Source of the DNA: FEN-1219 sp035644475
GTDB lineage: Bacteria; Pseudomonadota; Gammaproteobacteria; Steroidobacterales; Rariloculaceae
Length of the DNA: 16,933 nucleotides
Reading direction: 5' to 3'
NCBI GenBank assembly: GCA_035644475.1
Contig: DASQOL010000117.1
Location: forward strand, 1 to 16,933
The notes under the pieces were generated by a model, which was not told the DNA's origin, made no database searches, and worked only from the letters and a program-made list of their open reading frames with translations. Below, one piece after another: positions 7,333 through 14,458 of this stretch (position 1 is its first letter; each line of letters starts with the position of its first letter). Both the position numbers and the translations under genes were made by a program.

Positions 7333-7361
7333 TTGCATTTGGAACATCAGCGCGGTAGAAA
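7333..7361 (+). promoter_or_regulatory. sigma70-like promoter of the first paralogue
   Basis: TTGCAT (7333-7338) and TAGAAA (7356-7361) are separated by exactly 17 bases. The same arrangement, with most of the surrounding sequence (GGACCATTGCA, GGAACATC, GCGCGGTA), precedes the paralogue near 15208-15243. Conservation outside the coding region supports a functional promoter. It leaves a leader of roughly 35 bases before an AGGAGA ribosome site. Confidence 0.6.
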
Positions 7362-7404
7362 CACGTCCAGTCGCACCCCCGCGCGTAACCTAGGAGAACA
7401 AACG

Positions 7405-8064
7405 ATGCGCACATTCGTTCGACGCCGGCTCCCTTTCGCCGTTGTCGGTCTCGGTGCGGTGCTTGCCGGCCGAGCGCTCGCCCAATCCGCACCCACTCCG
7501 AGCGTTGGCACGGACAATCGGCCCGAGGCCGCGGCCATCGACGCGCTCGTGTCCAAGGCCAACGAGACCCCGGAAGAAGCGGAGGAAATCACGGTCGAGG
7601 GGCGGCGAGGGAGTGAGCTGGGCCGCTATCGACTGGAGCTGCTGCAGGCCCGCGACGGGATTGTCGAAACGTTCAACAAGGTGAACAGCAACGACGCCAA
7701 CGACGTCAAATGCCGGTCCGAGAAGCCGACCGGCAGTCGCATGAGCCACAGTGTCTGCCGGTCCAAAGCCCAGGAGGATTCAGACGCCGCCGCGGCAAAA
7801 GGGTTTCTCGGCGCACTGTTCCGCGGCTCGACTAGCCAAGAGGTTGCAGGATCGCCACAACTGGTCACCGGGGCGGTGGGCGCGGGGGCTGCGGACTCGG
7901 CAGGCCACGCTGGAGAGACGGAAGCAAGGGCCAAGCTGGAGGCGGAAATGAAAAAGATGCTCGCCGAGAACCGGGAGCTCTACCGGGCCGTGGTCAAGTA
8001 CATCGAAGTGCGGGACGACTACAACAAAGCACGCGAAAAGAGCGAAGCGGCAGCCGCGAACTAA
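7405..8064 (+). CDS. small exported protein with coiled-coil tail, paralogue A
   Basis: This encodes 219 residues. A signal peptide (MRTFVRRRLPFAVVGLGAVL..., cleaved near ALAQS, 24-28) sends it to the periplasm. Then come a low-complexity acidic stretch, an EITVEGRR motif (61-68), a conserved core (ELGRYRLELLQARDGIVETF through Cys103 and Cys118, with KPTGSR between), a Gly/Ala linker and a charged C-terminal helix (172-212) likely to form a coiled coil. The two cysteines could form a disulfide. I recall the 'FN-x-x-NS ... C ... PTGSR ... C' pattern from uncharacterised gammaproteobacterial exported proteins, without a function. The ATG at 7405 is set by AGGAGA at 7392-7397 and the signal peptide. 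The paralogue at 14459-15160 shares the whole layout and the promoter. Function unknown. Confidence 0.8.
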   Translation: MRTFVRRRLPFAVVGLGAVLAGRALAQSAPTPSVGTDNRPEAAAIDALVSKANETPEEAEEITVEGRRGSELGRYRLELLQARDGIVETFNKVNSNDANDVKCRSEKPTGSRMSHSVCRSKAQEDSDAAAAKGFLGALFRGSTSQEVAGSPQLVTGAVGAGAADSAGHAGETEARAKLEAEMKKMLAENRELYRAVVKYIEVRDDYNKAREKSEAAAAN

Positions 8065-8073
8065 TTTCGATTC

Positions 8074-8115
8074 AGCAGCAACGCGAACAGCCAAATCGCG
8101 CCGCGTTGATCTGCT
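8074..8115 (+). terminator. imperfect hairpin after paralogue A
   Basis: AGCAG (8074-8078) and AACGCG (8080-8085) can pair with CTGCT (8111-8115) and CGCGTT (8102-8107), with an internal loop. It starts 10 bases after the stop codon. No T-tract follows, so it may instead stabilise the mRNA end. The rest of 8065-8235 shows no gene. Confidence 0.25.
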
Positions 8116-8235
8116 AACACTCGCCCGAGCCGCGCTAGCGCTGTCAGAGCTGCCTGGCACCGGGTGAGCCCCCTTGTCCGCGGCAGTCGGATGTGATTTT
8201 CTGACGCGCGAGTCAGGAATAGGGGCGTTCCGGTC

Positions 8236-10440
8236 ATGAAAACCTTTGTCGCGACGGTCGTCGTCGCGTGGATGCTGGCGGCCGTCGGCAGCGCGCAAGC
8301 TCAAACCAAACCACCGGCCGACAGGCCGTGGCTGAACCCGAAGCTGTCGCCGGACGAGCGCGCCGCGCTGCTCGAGCGTGCGATGACGCTGCCGGAGAAG
8401 ATCGGCCTACTGCACGGCAAGGTGGGATCGGCGTTTCGCAACGACCCCGCGCCCGCGGGCGCGCTCGGCTCGGCCGGCTTCATCCCGGGCATCCCGCGGC
8501 TCGGTGTGCCGGCGCTCCAGGAGAGCGACGCAGGTCTCGGCGTCACCAACCCGCAGGGCGTGCGCCCCGGCGACGCCGCCACCGCGCTGCCGGCGACGCT
8601 CGCGCTCGCCGCCACGTTCAACCCGGAGCTCGCCTTTCGCAGCGGCGTGGTGATCGGCAGCGAGGCGCGCTCCAAGGGCTTCAACGTGATGCTCGCGGGC
8701 GGCGTGAACCTCGCGCGCGATCCGCGCAACGGCCGCAATTTCGAGTACTTCGGCGAGGACCCGCTGCTCGCGGGCACGCTGGCCGGTGAAGCGGTGCGCG
8801 GCATCCAGAGCCGTAACGTGATCTCGACGGTCAAGCACTTCGCGCTCAACGATCAGGAGACCGGCCGCCTCGTGCTCGACACGCGGATCGCCGAGGACGC
8901 GTTCCGCGAATCGGACCTGCTCGCGTTCGAAATCGCGATCGAGCGCGGCAAGCCGGGCGCCGTGATGTGCGCCTACAACGGCGTGAACGGCGACTATGCG
9001 TGCGGCAACGATTGGCTGCTCAACCGCGTGCTCAAGGGCGACTGGCGCTATCCCGGCTGGGTGATGTCCGACTGGGGCGCGGCGCACGCGCTCGACTACG
9101 CGCTCAAGGGCCTCGACCAGCAGTCGGGCGAGCAGATCGACACGGCGGTGTTCTTCGACGAGCCGCTCGCTGCGGCGGTCGCGGCGGGCCAGATCCCCGA
9201 GTCTCGGATCTCCGACATGGTGCGGCGGATCCTGCGCTCGATGTTCGCGGTAGGTCTGTTCAACCCCGCAGCCGCGTCGGCCGACGTGGACTACGACGCG
9301 CACGCCGCCGATGCGCGCGCCGTGGCCGAGCAGTCGATCGTCGTGCTGCGCAACGAGCGCAATCTGCTGCCGTTATCTAAGGACGTGCGCCGCATCGCGG
9401 TGATCGGCGGCTACGCGGACTTGGGGGTGATGTCGGGCGGGGGCTCGTCGCAGGTCACCGCCGTCGGCATGCCGGCCCGCATCGTGCCTATGGGCGGCGA
9501 AGGCCTGATACCGGCGTGGCGCAATATCGTGCTCCATCCGTCGCCGCCGGTAGCGGCGATCCGAGCGCTCGCGCCCGGCGCGGAGGTGCGGTTCGTCGAC
9601 AGCCGCTATTCGAGCGCGGCGGCGGCCGCGGCGGCCAATGCCGACGTGGCGATCGTGTTCGCGACGCAGTGGATGCTCGAGCACTACGACGCGCCGGACC
9701 TGAGCTTGCCGAGCGGCCAGGACGACGTTATCCGCGCCGTCGCAGCGGCGAATCGCAACACCGTCGTCGTGCTGCAGACCGGCGGGCCGGTGCTGATGCC
9801 GTGGCTCGCCGCGACGCCGGCCGTCGTCGCCGCGTGGTTTCCGGGCCAGGAAGGCGGCGCGGCGATCGGCAACGTGCTGTTCGGCGTGGCGGAGCCCGCG
9901 GGCCGGTTGCCGCTCACGTTCCCGGCGCGCGAGGCGGATCTGCCGCGGCCCGCGATTCCCGGAATCGAGCTGCAGGACGGGCGGCCGTTTGTCGTCGACT
10001 ACCCCGAGGGCTCGGACGTGGGCTACCGCTGGTTCGCGCGCCGCGGGAGTGCGCCCGCGTTCCCGTTCGGCTACGGGTTGAGCTACACGACGTTCCGCTA
10101 CGGCGGCCTCGCGGTGTCGGGCGCGCGCGACGTGCGCGCGGAGTTCGACGTGACGAACACCGGCGCGCGCGCGGGCTGGGCCGTGCCGCAGGTGTATCTC
10201 ACGGCCGCGCGCGGCGTGCCGGAGCGGCGGCTGCTCGGCTGGGGCAAGGCGCTGCTCGCGCCCGGCGAGACGAAGCATTTCGCCGTCGCCGTCGACGCGC
10301 GTCTACTCGCCGAGTTCGACGCGGCCGGCCAGCGCTGGTCGATCGCGGCCGGCGACTACGAGATCGCGCTCGGCGACTCCGCCGAGACGTTCGCCGCGCG
10401 CCGCACCCAGCGCCTGAGCGCGCGCACGCTGCCTCCCTGA
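8236..10440 (+). CDS. secreted glycoside hydrolase family 3 (beta-glucosidase-like)
   Basis: This encodes 734 residues with a signal peptide (1-22, ending GSAQAQ). The three-part GH3 plan is visible: an N-terminal barrel with GRNFEYFGEDP (166-176), STVKHFALNDQET (197-209) and VMSDWGAAHA (276-285), in which Asp279 is the expected nucleophile; an alpha/beta sandwich (about 360-565) with 'VVLRNERNLLPL', 'GPVLMPWL' and 'AAWFPGQEGG'; and a C-terminal fibronectin III-like domain (about 610-725) with PFGYGLSYTTF and 'VTNTGARAGWAVPQVYL'. These retain terminal beta-linked sugars and release them by a two-step mechanism; glucosides are most likely, but the sugar cannot be fixed from sequence. The start at 8236 follows AGGAATAGGGG at 8215-8225. 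It stands alone: no transporter, TonB receptor or regulator for sugars is adjacent. Confidence 0.93.
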   Translation: MKTFVATVVVAWMLAAVGSAQAQTKPPADRPWLNPKLSPDERAALLERAMTLPEKIGLLHGKVGSAFRNDPAPAGALGSAGFIPGIPRLGVPALQESDAGLGVTNPQGVRPGDAATALPATLALAATFNPELAFRSGVVIGSEARSKGFNVMLAGGVNLARDPRNGRNFEYFGEDPLLAGTLAGEAVRGIQSRNVISTVKHFALNDQETGRLVLDTRIAEDAFRESDLLAFEIAIERGKPGAVMCAYNGVNGDYACGNDWLLNRVLKGDWRYPGWVMSDWGAAHALDYALKGLDQQSGEQIDTAVFFDEPLAAAVAAGQIPESRISDMVRRILRSMFAVGLFNPAAASADVDYDAHAADARAVAEQSIVVLRNERNLLPLSKDVRRIAVIGGYADLGVMSGGGSSQVTAVGMPARIVPMGGEGLIPAWRNIVLHPSPPVAAIRALAPGAEVRFVDSRYSSAAAAAAANADVAIVFATQWMLEHYDAPDLSLPSGQDDVIRAVAAANRNTVVVLQTGGPVLMPWLAATPAVVAAWFPGQEGGAAIGNVLFGVAEPAGRLPLTFPAREADLPRPAIPGIELQDGRPFVVDYPEGSDVGYRWFARRGSAPAFPFGYGLSYTTFRYGGLAVSGARDVRAEFDVTNTGARAGWAVPQVYLTAARGVPERRLLGWGKALLAPGETKHFAVAVDARLLAEFDAAGQRWSIAAGDYEIALGDSAETFAARRTQRLSARTLPP

Positions 10441-10444
10441 GAGG

Positions 10445-10530
10445 AAAATAGGGACATGTTGGATTTTTCGACGCGAGGGCGCGTAGGTGCTCTGTCACGA
10501 CCAGAAAAAATCAAACATGTCCCTATTTTT
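10445..10530. repeat. long inverted repeat with GGGACATG core
   Basis: The left arm (10445-10468) and right arm (10505-10530) are reverse complements over about 24 bases with one mismatch. Both carry the core TAGGGACATGTT, and they are separated by 36 bases. As RNA it would form a strong stem just after the hydrolase stop and ends in TATTTTT, so it could act as a terminator. The A/T-flanked GGGACA core also fits the REP-type elements suspected at 3499-3582. Confidence 0.65.
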
Positions 10531-10549
10531 CGGCCGAACGGCGCTCGAC

Positions 10550-10577
10550 CGAAAAAGTAACCTGTCCCGATTTTTCC
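10550..10577. repeat. third, diverged copy of the GGGACA repeat
   Basis: GAAAAAGTAACCTGTCCC followed by GATTTTTCC repeats the layout of the right arm at 10505-10530 in the same orientation (A-run, CTGTCCC or ATGTCCC core, T-run). On the opposite strand it reads ATCGGGACAGG, close to the left arm. It is therefore a separate diverged unit and not part of the hairpin. Confidence 0.5.
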
Positions 10578-10578
10578 G

Positions 10579-10607
10579 TTGTGCTTAGCCGAATAGCTAA
10601 GTATTAT
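10579..10607 (+). promoter_or_regulatory. promoter of the ArsR-nuclease-rlmL operon
   Basis: TTGTGC (10579-10584) and TATTAT (10602-10607) are spaced 17 bases apart, 39 bases before the first ATG. The first operator palindrome fills the spacer and the second begins three bases after the -10. Confidence 0.55.
10584..10601. promoter_or_regulatory. operator copy 1, CTTAGC-N6-GCTAAG
   Basis: This is a perfect 6-base-arm palindrome between the -35 and -10 elements. A nearly identical palindrome lies 26 bases downstream. The placement would block RNA polymerase, and the second gene encodes an ArsR-family regulator, whose members bind AT-rich inverted repeats at their own promoters. Binding by that protein is inferred. 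Confidence 0.6.
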
Positions 10608-10609
10608 CG

Positions 10610-10627
10610 CTTAGCACGATAGCTAAC
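10610..10627. promoter_or_regulatory. operator copy 2, CTTAGC-N6-GCTAAC
   Basis: This is the same palindrome with 5-base perfect arms (TTAGC/GCTAA) and one mismatch at the outer pair, covering the expected transcription start. The 26-base centre spacing from copy 1 would allow two dimers to sit side by side. Confidence 0.6.
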
Positions 10628-10645
10628 AAGTAGAAGGAAACGACG

Positions 10646-10981
10646 ATGCTCATGTCGCTTTGCATCTACCGCGTGAAGCGCGGCTCGGAGAAGGCGTTTC
10701 GCGGTCTGCTCGCCAAGCACTGGCCCGCGCTCAGGCGCGTGGGTCTCGGGGCCGACGAGCCGTCCACGATCTACCAGGGCTTCGAGGGCGAGCGCGGCGA
10801 CGAGCCGATCTTCGTCGAGATCCTGCACTGGAAGGACAAGGACGGGCCGAACCGCGCGCACGAGCTGCCCGCGGTGATGGCCGTGTGGGAGCCGATGGGT
10901 AAACTGTGCGAGGCGCGCGCCGGCCGGCCGCCGATGGAGTTTCCGATCATTGAGCCCGTCGAGATCAAATTCGAACGGTAA
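10646..10981 (+). CDS. small protein, probably dimeric alpha/beta-barrel fold
   Basis: This encodes 111 residues, first gene of the ArsR operon, with an AGAAGGA ribosome site 7 bases before the ATG. The N-terminal 'MSLCIYRVKRGSEKAFRGLLAKHWPALR' pattern (strand, then helix) and the later 'EPIFVEILHWKDKDG' strand resemble small ferredoxin-like dimeric alpha/beta-barrel proteins such as antibiotic-biosynthesis monooxygenases and stress-response barrel proteins. There is no signal peptide. No catalytic residue can be assigned. Its 3' end overlaps the regulator gene by 32 bases, so the two are likely co-translated. It may bind or modify the ligand sensed by the regulator, but that is guesswork from position. 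A second ATG two codons in is an alternative start. Confidence 0.7.
   Translation: MLMSLCIYRVKRGSEKAFRGLLAKHWPALRRVGLGADEPSTIYQGFEGERGDEPIFVEILHWKDKDGPNRAHELPAVMAVWEPMGKLCEARAGRPPMEFPIIEPVEIKFER
10935..10939 (+). promoter_or_regulatory. ribosome binding site supporting the ArsR TTG start
   Basis: TGGAG lies 10 bases before TTG at 10950. No ATG precedes the winged-helix region in this frame, and the next start (a GTG near 11001) would trim its first helix. Confidence 0.4.
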
Positions 10982-11345
10982 GGCGCTCGCGGATTACGAG
11001 GCGGTGTTCGCGGCGCTCGACAACGCCGCGCGCCGGCAGATCCTCCTGATCCTGCACATGCGCGGCGACGAGATGAGCTCGGGCGAGATCGCCGAGCGCT
11101 TCGCCTGCGCGTGGCCCACGACGTCGCGGCACCTACGCAAGCTCGAGAGCGCCGGCCTCGTCACCGTCGAGCGGTCGGGCCGAGGCTGGATCTACAAGCT
11201 CGACCGCGAGCGGCTCGGCGTGGTCGCGGAGTGGCTCGGGTGGTTCGCGCACGAGCCGGCCGGCGGCGGCGGCGCGAGACCGGCGGGCTCGAACTCCGCG
11301 CCGCGCACCCGAAGCGCGCGGCGGCGCGCGCGCCCACCCGCATGA
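10950..11345 (+). CDS. ArsR-family winged-helix transcription regulator
   Basis: This encodes 131 residues, with a TTG start inside the preceding gene. The ArsR/SmtB winged helix spans about 14-90: 'YEAVFAALDNAARRQILLIL', then MSSGEIAERF, the recognition helix 'TTSRHLRKLESAGLV' and the wing 'VERSGRGWIYKLD'. No Cys-based metal site such as CxC is visible; the only cysteine (CAWPTT, just before the recognition helix) is not a known metal motif, so a metal sensor is less likely than a small-molecule or redox-type member. The C-terminal ~40 residues are a Gly/Arg/Pro-rich tail without clear structure. The protein probably represses its own operon through the two TTAGC-N6-GCTAA palindromes. Its stop overlaps the nuclease start (ATGA). 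Confidence 0.85.
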   Translation: MSPSRSNSNGKALADYEAVFAALDNAARRQILLILHMRGDEMSSGEIAERFACAWPTTSRHLRKLESAGLVTVERSGRGWIYKLDRERLGVVAEWLGWFAHEPAGGGGARPAGSNSAPRTRSARRRARPPA

Positions 11346-12181
11346 CGCACGCCGCGAGGAAGGACCTCGAGCGGCGCCAGCGCCGCTGGGCGGAGAGCGT
11401 CGGCGTCGCGCTCGATGCGCGCGGCTTCGTGCGCGACGAGGCTGCGAACTTCCGGGTGCCGCTGTCGGCGGGCGCGCGGTCCGGTTTCGACCGCGGCTCC
11501 GAGCGCACGCCGTACCCGTCGCGGCCCGCGCGCACCTGGGCGCTGCTTTCCTCCGCCGCGCTCGTGGCGAACGTGTTCGACCACTGGACCGGCCGCGATC
11601 CGCGGCCGCTGCTCCGCGCGTTCGGCCGCGCCGACGAGCACGCCGTGCTCACGTTCGAGGAGCCGCTCGCGACGGGCCTCGAGGGCGATCCGCCGTCGGC
11701 CGACGTCGCGCTGCGCTTCACGGGAGGCGGGCTGCTTGCGATCGAGAGCAAGTTCAGCGAGTGGCTCGTGCGCCGGCCGCGCAACAAGAGGGAGTTCAAG
11801 CCGAAGTATTTCCCCGCAGGCGCGCCGCTCTGGGAGCTCCGCGGGTTGCCCCGCTGCCAGGCGCTCGCCGCCGACATCCAGCGCGGCGCGCGCCGCTTCA
11901 AGTGGCTGAACGCGACGCAGCTCCTGAAGCACGCGCTCGGCCTCGCGACCGCCGCGCCGCGAGCCGGCGCGCTGTGCTACCTCTACTACGACTGGCCGGG
12001 GCGCGAGGCCGACGCGCATCGCACGGAGATCGCTGCGTTCGCGGCGGCAATCGACGCCGCGCCGGCGTTCGCCGCGCTGTCGTACCAGACATTGTTCGCG
12101 GCGCTGTCCGCGGACGAGGCCGTCGACCGCGGCTACCTCGACTATCTGCGCGCGCGCTACTTCTCGGTCGCGCGCTCATGA
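11342..12181 (+). CDS. predicted PD-(D/E)XK nuclease-like protein
   Basis: This encodes 279 residues. The core matches the PD-(D/E)XK fold: 'TWALLSSAALVANVF' (65-79), a Glu-containing strand 'AVLTFEEPLA' (101-110), Asp121 in PPSADVAL and Glu135-x-Lys137 in LLAIESKFSEWL (131-142). Asp121 with E-x-K is the expected metal-binding triad. A later 'ALCYLYYDWPG' strand (210-220) and helical tail follow. The 'LSS-x-A-x-x-x-N-x-F ... D-V ... I-E-x-K' arrangement resembles the PGN_0703 group of putative restriction-type nucleases, from memory. No methylase or helicase partner is nearby, so a classical restriction system is unlikely. The ATG overlaps the ArsR stop and the TGA overlaps the rlmL start, so it is translated between a regulator and an rRNA methyltransferase. 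Function unproven. Confidence 0.7.
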   Translation: MTHAARKDLERRQRRWAESVGVALDARGFVRDEAANFRVPLSAGARSGFDRGSERTPYPSRPARTWALLSSAALVANVFDHWTGRDPRPLLRAFGRADEHAVLTFEEPLATGLEGDPPSADVALRFTGGGLLAIESKFSEWLVRRPRNKREFKPKYFPAGAPLWELRGLPRCQALAADIQRGARRFKWLNATQLLKHALGLATAAPRAGALCYLYYDWPGREADAHRTEIAAFAAAIDAAPAFAALSYQTLFAALSADEAVDRGYLDYLRARYFSVARS

Positions 12182-14421
12182 GCGGCGCTCTCTACGTCAC
12201 CGTTCCCGCCGGCGCGGCCGAGCTCGCGGCCGAGGAGCTCGCGGCCTTCGGCGCCGCGGACGTGGCAGTCTCGCGCGGCGGCGTCGCCTGCGCCGGGTCG
12301 CTCGAGGTCGCGTATCGCGCCTGCCTCTGGTCGCGAGTGGCGAATCGCGTGCTGCTGCCCGTGGCCGAGTTCGACGCGCCCACGCCGGACGCGCTCTACG
12401 CGGGCGTTCGCACCATCGACTGGAGCGAGCACCTCTCGGTGGACGGCACGCTCGCCGTGGACGCCGTGAGCCAGCGCTCCGCGATCACGCACACGCAATT
12501 CGCGGCGCTCAAGGTCAAGGACGCCGTGGTCGACCAGTTCCGCGACCGCGAGGGCCGGCGGCCCTCGGTCGACGTGGCCGCGCCCGACGTGCAGCTGAAT
12601 CTCTACATCGACCGCGACCGCGCGACGCTCAGCATCGACCTGTCCGGCGACAGTCTGCACAGGCGCGGCTATCGCGGTCCGCAGGGTGCCGCGCCGCTCA
12701 AGGAGAACCTCGCCGCCGCGGTCCTGCTGCGCGCGGGCTGGCAGAAGCTCGCCGCGGGCGCGACGGCGGAGTCGCGCGTCGGCTTCGTCGACCCGATGTG
12801 CGGGTCGGGCACGCTCGCGATCGAGGCGGCGTTGATCGCCGGCGACGTCGCGCCAGGGTCGTTGCGCGAGCGCTTCGGCTTCTCGCGCTGGCGCGGTCAC
12901 GACGCCGCGCTGTGGCGCCGGTTGCTCGACGAGGCCGCGGAGCGGCGCGCCGCCGCGCGGCTCGAGCACTTCGACCTGCGCGCCTACGACCGCTCGGCCG
13001 CGGCCGTGAGCGCCGCGCGGGCGAATGCGGCCGCGGCCGGCCTCGCGGCCCACGTGCGCGTCGAGCGCTCGGAGCTCGACGATCTACCCGCGGCGCCGCT
13101 CGAGCGCGGCCTGGTCGCGGTGAATCCGCCCTACGGCGAGCGGCTCGGTGCGCTCGACGAGCTCGCGCCGCTCTACGCGTCGCTCGGCAAGACGCTGCGC
13201 GAGCGCTACGCCGGTTGGCAGGCCGCGGTGCTCACCGGCAACCCGCCGCTCGGCCGCGAGCTCGGCTTGCACGCGAAGCGCACACATACGCTGTTCAACG
13301 GACCGATCGAGTGCCGCTTGCTGCGCTTCGACGTCGAGGCGAAGTACTTCGCCGCGAAGCGCGAGCCGGGCGCGCTGCCGTCGTTCGACGAGGCCGGCGC
13401 GCGGGCGCGGCCGGGGTCCGCGATGTTCGCGAACCGGCTGCGCAAGAACATCGCGGCCGGCGCGGCCTGGGCGCGCGGCGCGGGCGTCGCCTGCTATCGC
13501 GTCTACGACGCCGACATGCCGGAATACGCGTTCTCGATCGACCTCTACCAGTCGCAACCGGAGAAGGCGCCGGGCCCCGCCGAGCGCTGGGTCTACGTGC
13601 AGGAGTACGCGCCGCCGGCGACCGTCGACGCCGCGAAGGCCCGCGCGCGCCGCGCGGAGGCGTTCGCCGTGATCCCGGAGTCGTTTGGCGTGCCGCGCGA
13701 GCGCGTGCAGCTACGCGTGCGTCGCCGCCAGAAGGGCGGCGGACAGTACGAGAAAGTCGCGGAGCGCGCCGAATTCCACGCGGTCGAGGAGGGCGGCTTG
13801 CACCTTCTCGTGAACTTCACCGACTACCTCGACACCGGCCTCTTCCTCGACCACCGGCCCACGCGCGCGCGGATCCGCGACCTCGCGAGCGGCAAGCGGT
13901 TCCTCAATCTGTTCGCGTATACCGGCACGGCCACGGTGTTCGCCGCGGCGGGCGGCGCGCGCACGACGACCACCGTGGACCTGTCGAACACCTACCTCGA
14001 TTGGGCGCGGCGCAATCTCGAGCTCAACGGGTTTCGGGACCCCGCCAAGCACCGGCTGCTCCAGGAGGACGTGGTGGCGTGGTTCGAGCGGCCCGCCGAC
14101 GAGCGGTTCGACCTCGTGTTCCTCGATCCGCCGACGTTGTCGCGGTCGAAGCGTATGGCGCGGGAGCTCGACCTGCAGCGCGATCACGTCGATCTGATCC
14201 GCAAGGCCGCCGCGCGGCTCGCGCCGGGCGGCGTGCTGATCTTCTCGACCAACTTCCGCAAGTTTCGTCTCGATCGGGAGGCGCTCTCCGAGTTGGTCGT
14301 AGAGGACGTGAGTGCCGCCACGATCCCGAAAGATTTCGCGCGCGACGCGAAGATCCACCGTTGCTACGAAATTCGAGCGCCGCGCCTCGGCCTCGAGCGG
14401 AAACCAGGCGCGGGCGCGTAG
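12178..14421 (+). CDS. rlmL: bifunctional 23S rRNA methyltransferase RlmKL (m2G2445 and m7G2069)
   Basis: This encodes 747 residues, against 702 in E. coli, with the same fused layout. The N-terminal ferredoxin-like plus THUMP region (about 1-160) includes 'HTQFAALKVKDAVVDQFR'. The RlmL methyltransferase (about 165-390) has 'DPMCGSGTLAIEAAL' (205-219) for S-adenosylmethionine and the catalytic NPPYGERL (316-323). The RlmK half (about 415-740) has 'FADRLRKN'-like AMFANRLRKN (415-424), 'FLNLFAYTGTATVF' (575-588), 'DLSNTYLDWARRNLELNG' (601-618) and the LDPPTLSRSK motif (649-658). It methylates G2445 and G2069 in 23S rRNA during 50S assembly. The ATG shares four bases with the nuclease stop, so it is apparently expressed from the ArsR-controlled operon; no separate promoter was identified. 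Confidence 0.95.
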   Translation: MSGALYVTVPAGAAELAAEELAAFGAADVAVSRGGVACAGSLEVAYRACLWSRVANRVLLPVAEFDAPTPDALYAGVRTIDWSEHLSVDGTLAVDAVSQRSAITHTQFAALKVKDAVVDQFRDREGRRPSVDVAAPDVQLNLYIDRDRATLSIDLSGDSLHRRGYRGPQGAAPLKENLAAAVLLRAGWQKLAAGATAESRVGFVDPMCGSGTLAIEAALIAGDVAPGSLRERFGFSRWRGHDAALWRRLLDEAAERRAAARLEHFDLRAYDRSAAAVSAARANAAAAGLAAHVRVERSELDDLPAAPLERGLVAVNPPYGERLGALDELAPLYASLGKTLRERYAGWQAAVLTGNPPLGRELGLHAKRTHTLFNGPIECRLLRFDVEAKYFAAKREPGALPSFDEAGARARPGSAMFANRLRKNIAAGAAWARGAGVACYRVYDADMPEYAFSIDLYQSQPEKAPGPAERWVYVQEYAPPATVDAAKARARRAEAFAVIPESFGVPRERVQLRVRRRQKGGGQYEKVAERAEFHAVEEGGLHLLVNFTDYLDTGLFLDHRPTRARIRDLASGKRFLNLFAYTGTATVFAAAGGARTTTTVDLSNTYLDWARRNLELNGFRDPAKHRLLQEDVVAWFERPADERFDLVFLDPPTLSRSKRMARELDLQRDHVDLIRKAAARLAPGGVLIFSTNFRKFRLDREALSELVVEDVSAATIPKDFARDAKIHRCYEIRAPRLGLERKPGAGA

Positions 14422-14458
14422 GTGACGCTCTAGCTCAGGCGACCTCGATGATCGTGGC

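Noticed and set aside
8173..8201. Promoter before the glycoside hydrolase (TTGTCC, 17 bases, TTTTCT)
   Set aside because: The -10 match is poor and nothing else supports it, so it was not listed as a feature.
8407..9303. 298-codon minus-strand frame within the hydrolase
   Set aside because: It has typical antisense composition and sits opposite the intact GH3 active-site region.
11342..12181. Restriction-modification system
   Set aside because: The nuclease-like protein has no DNA methyltransferase or specificity partner; the adjacent methyltransferase is clearly the rRNA enzyme RlmKL.
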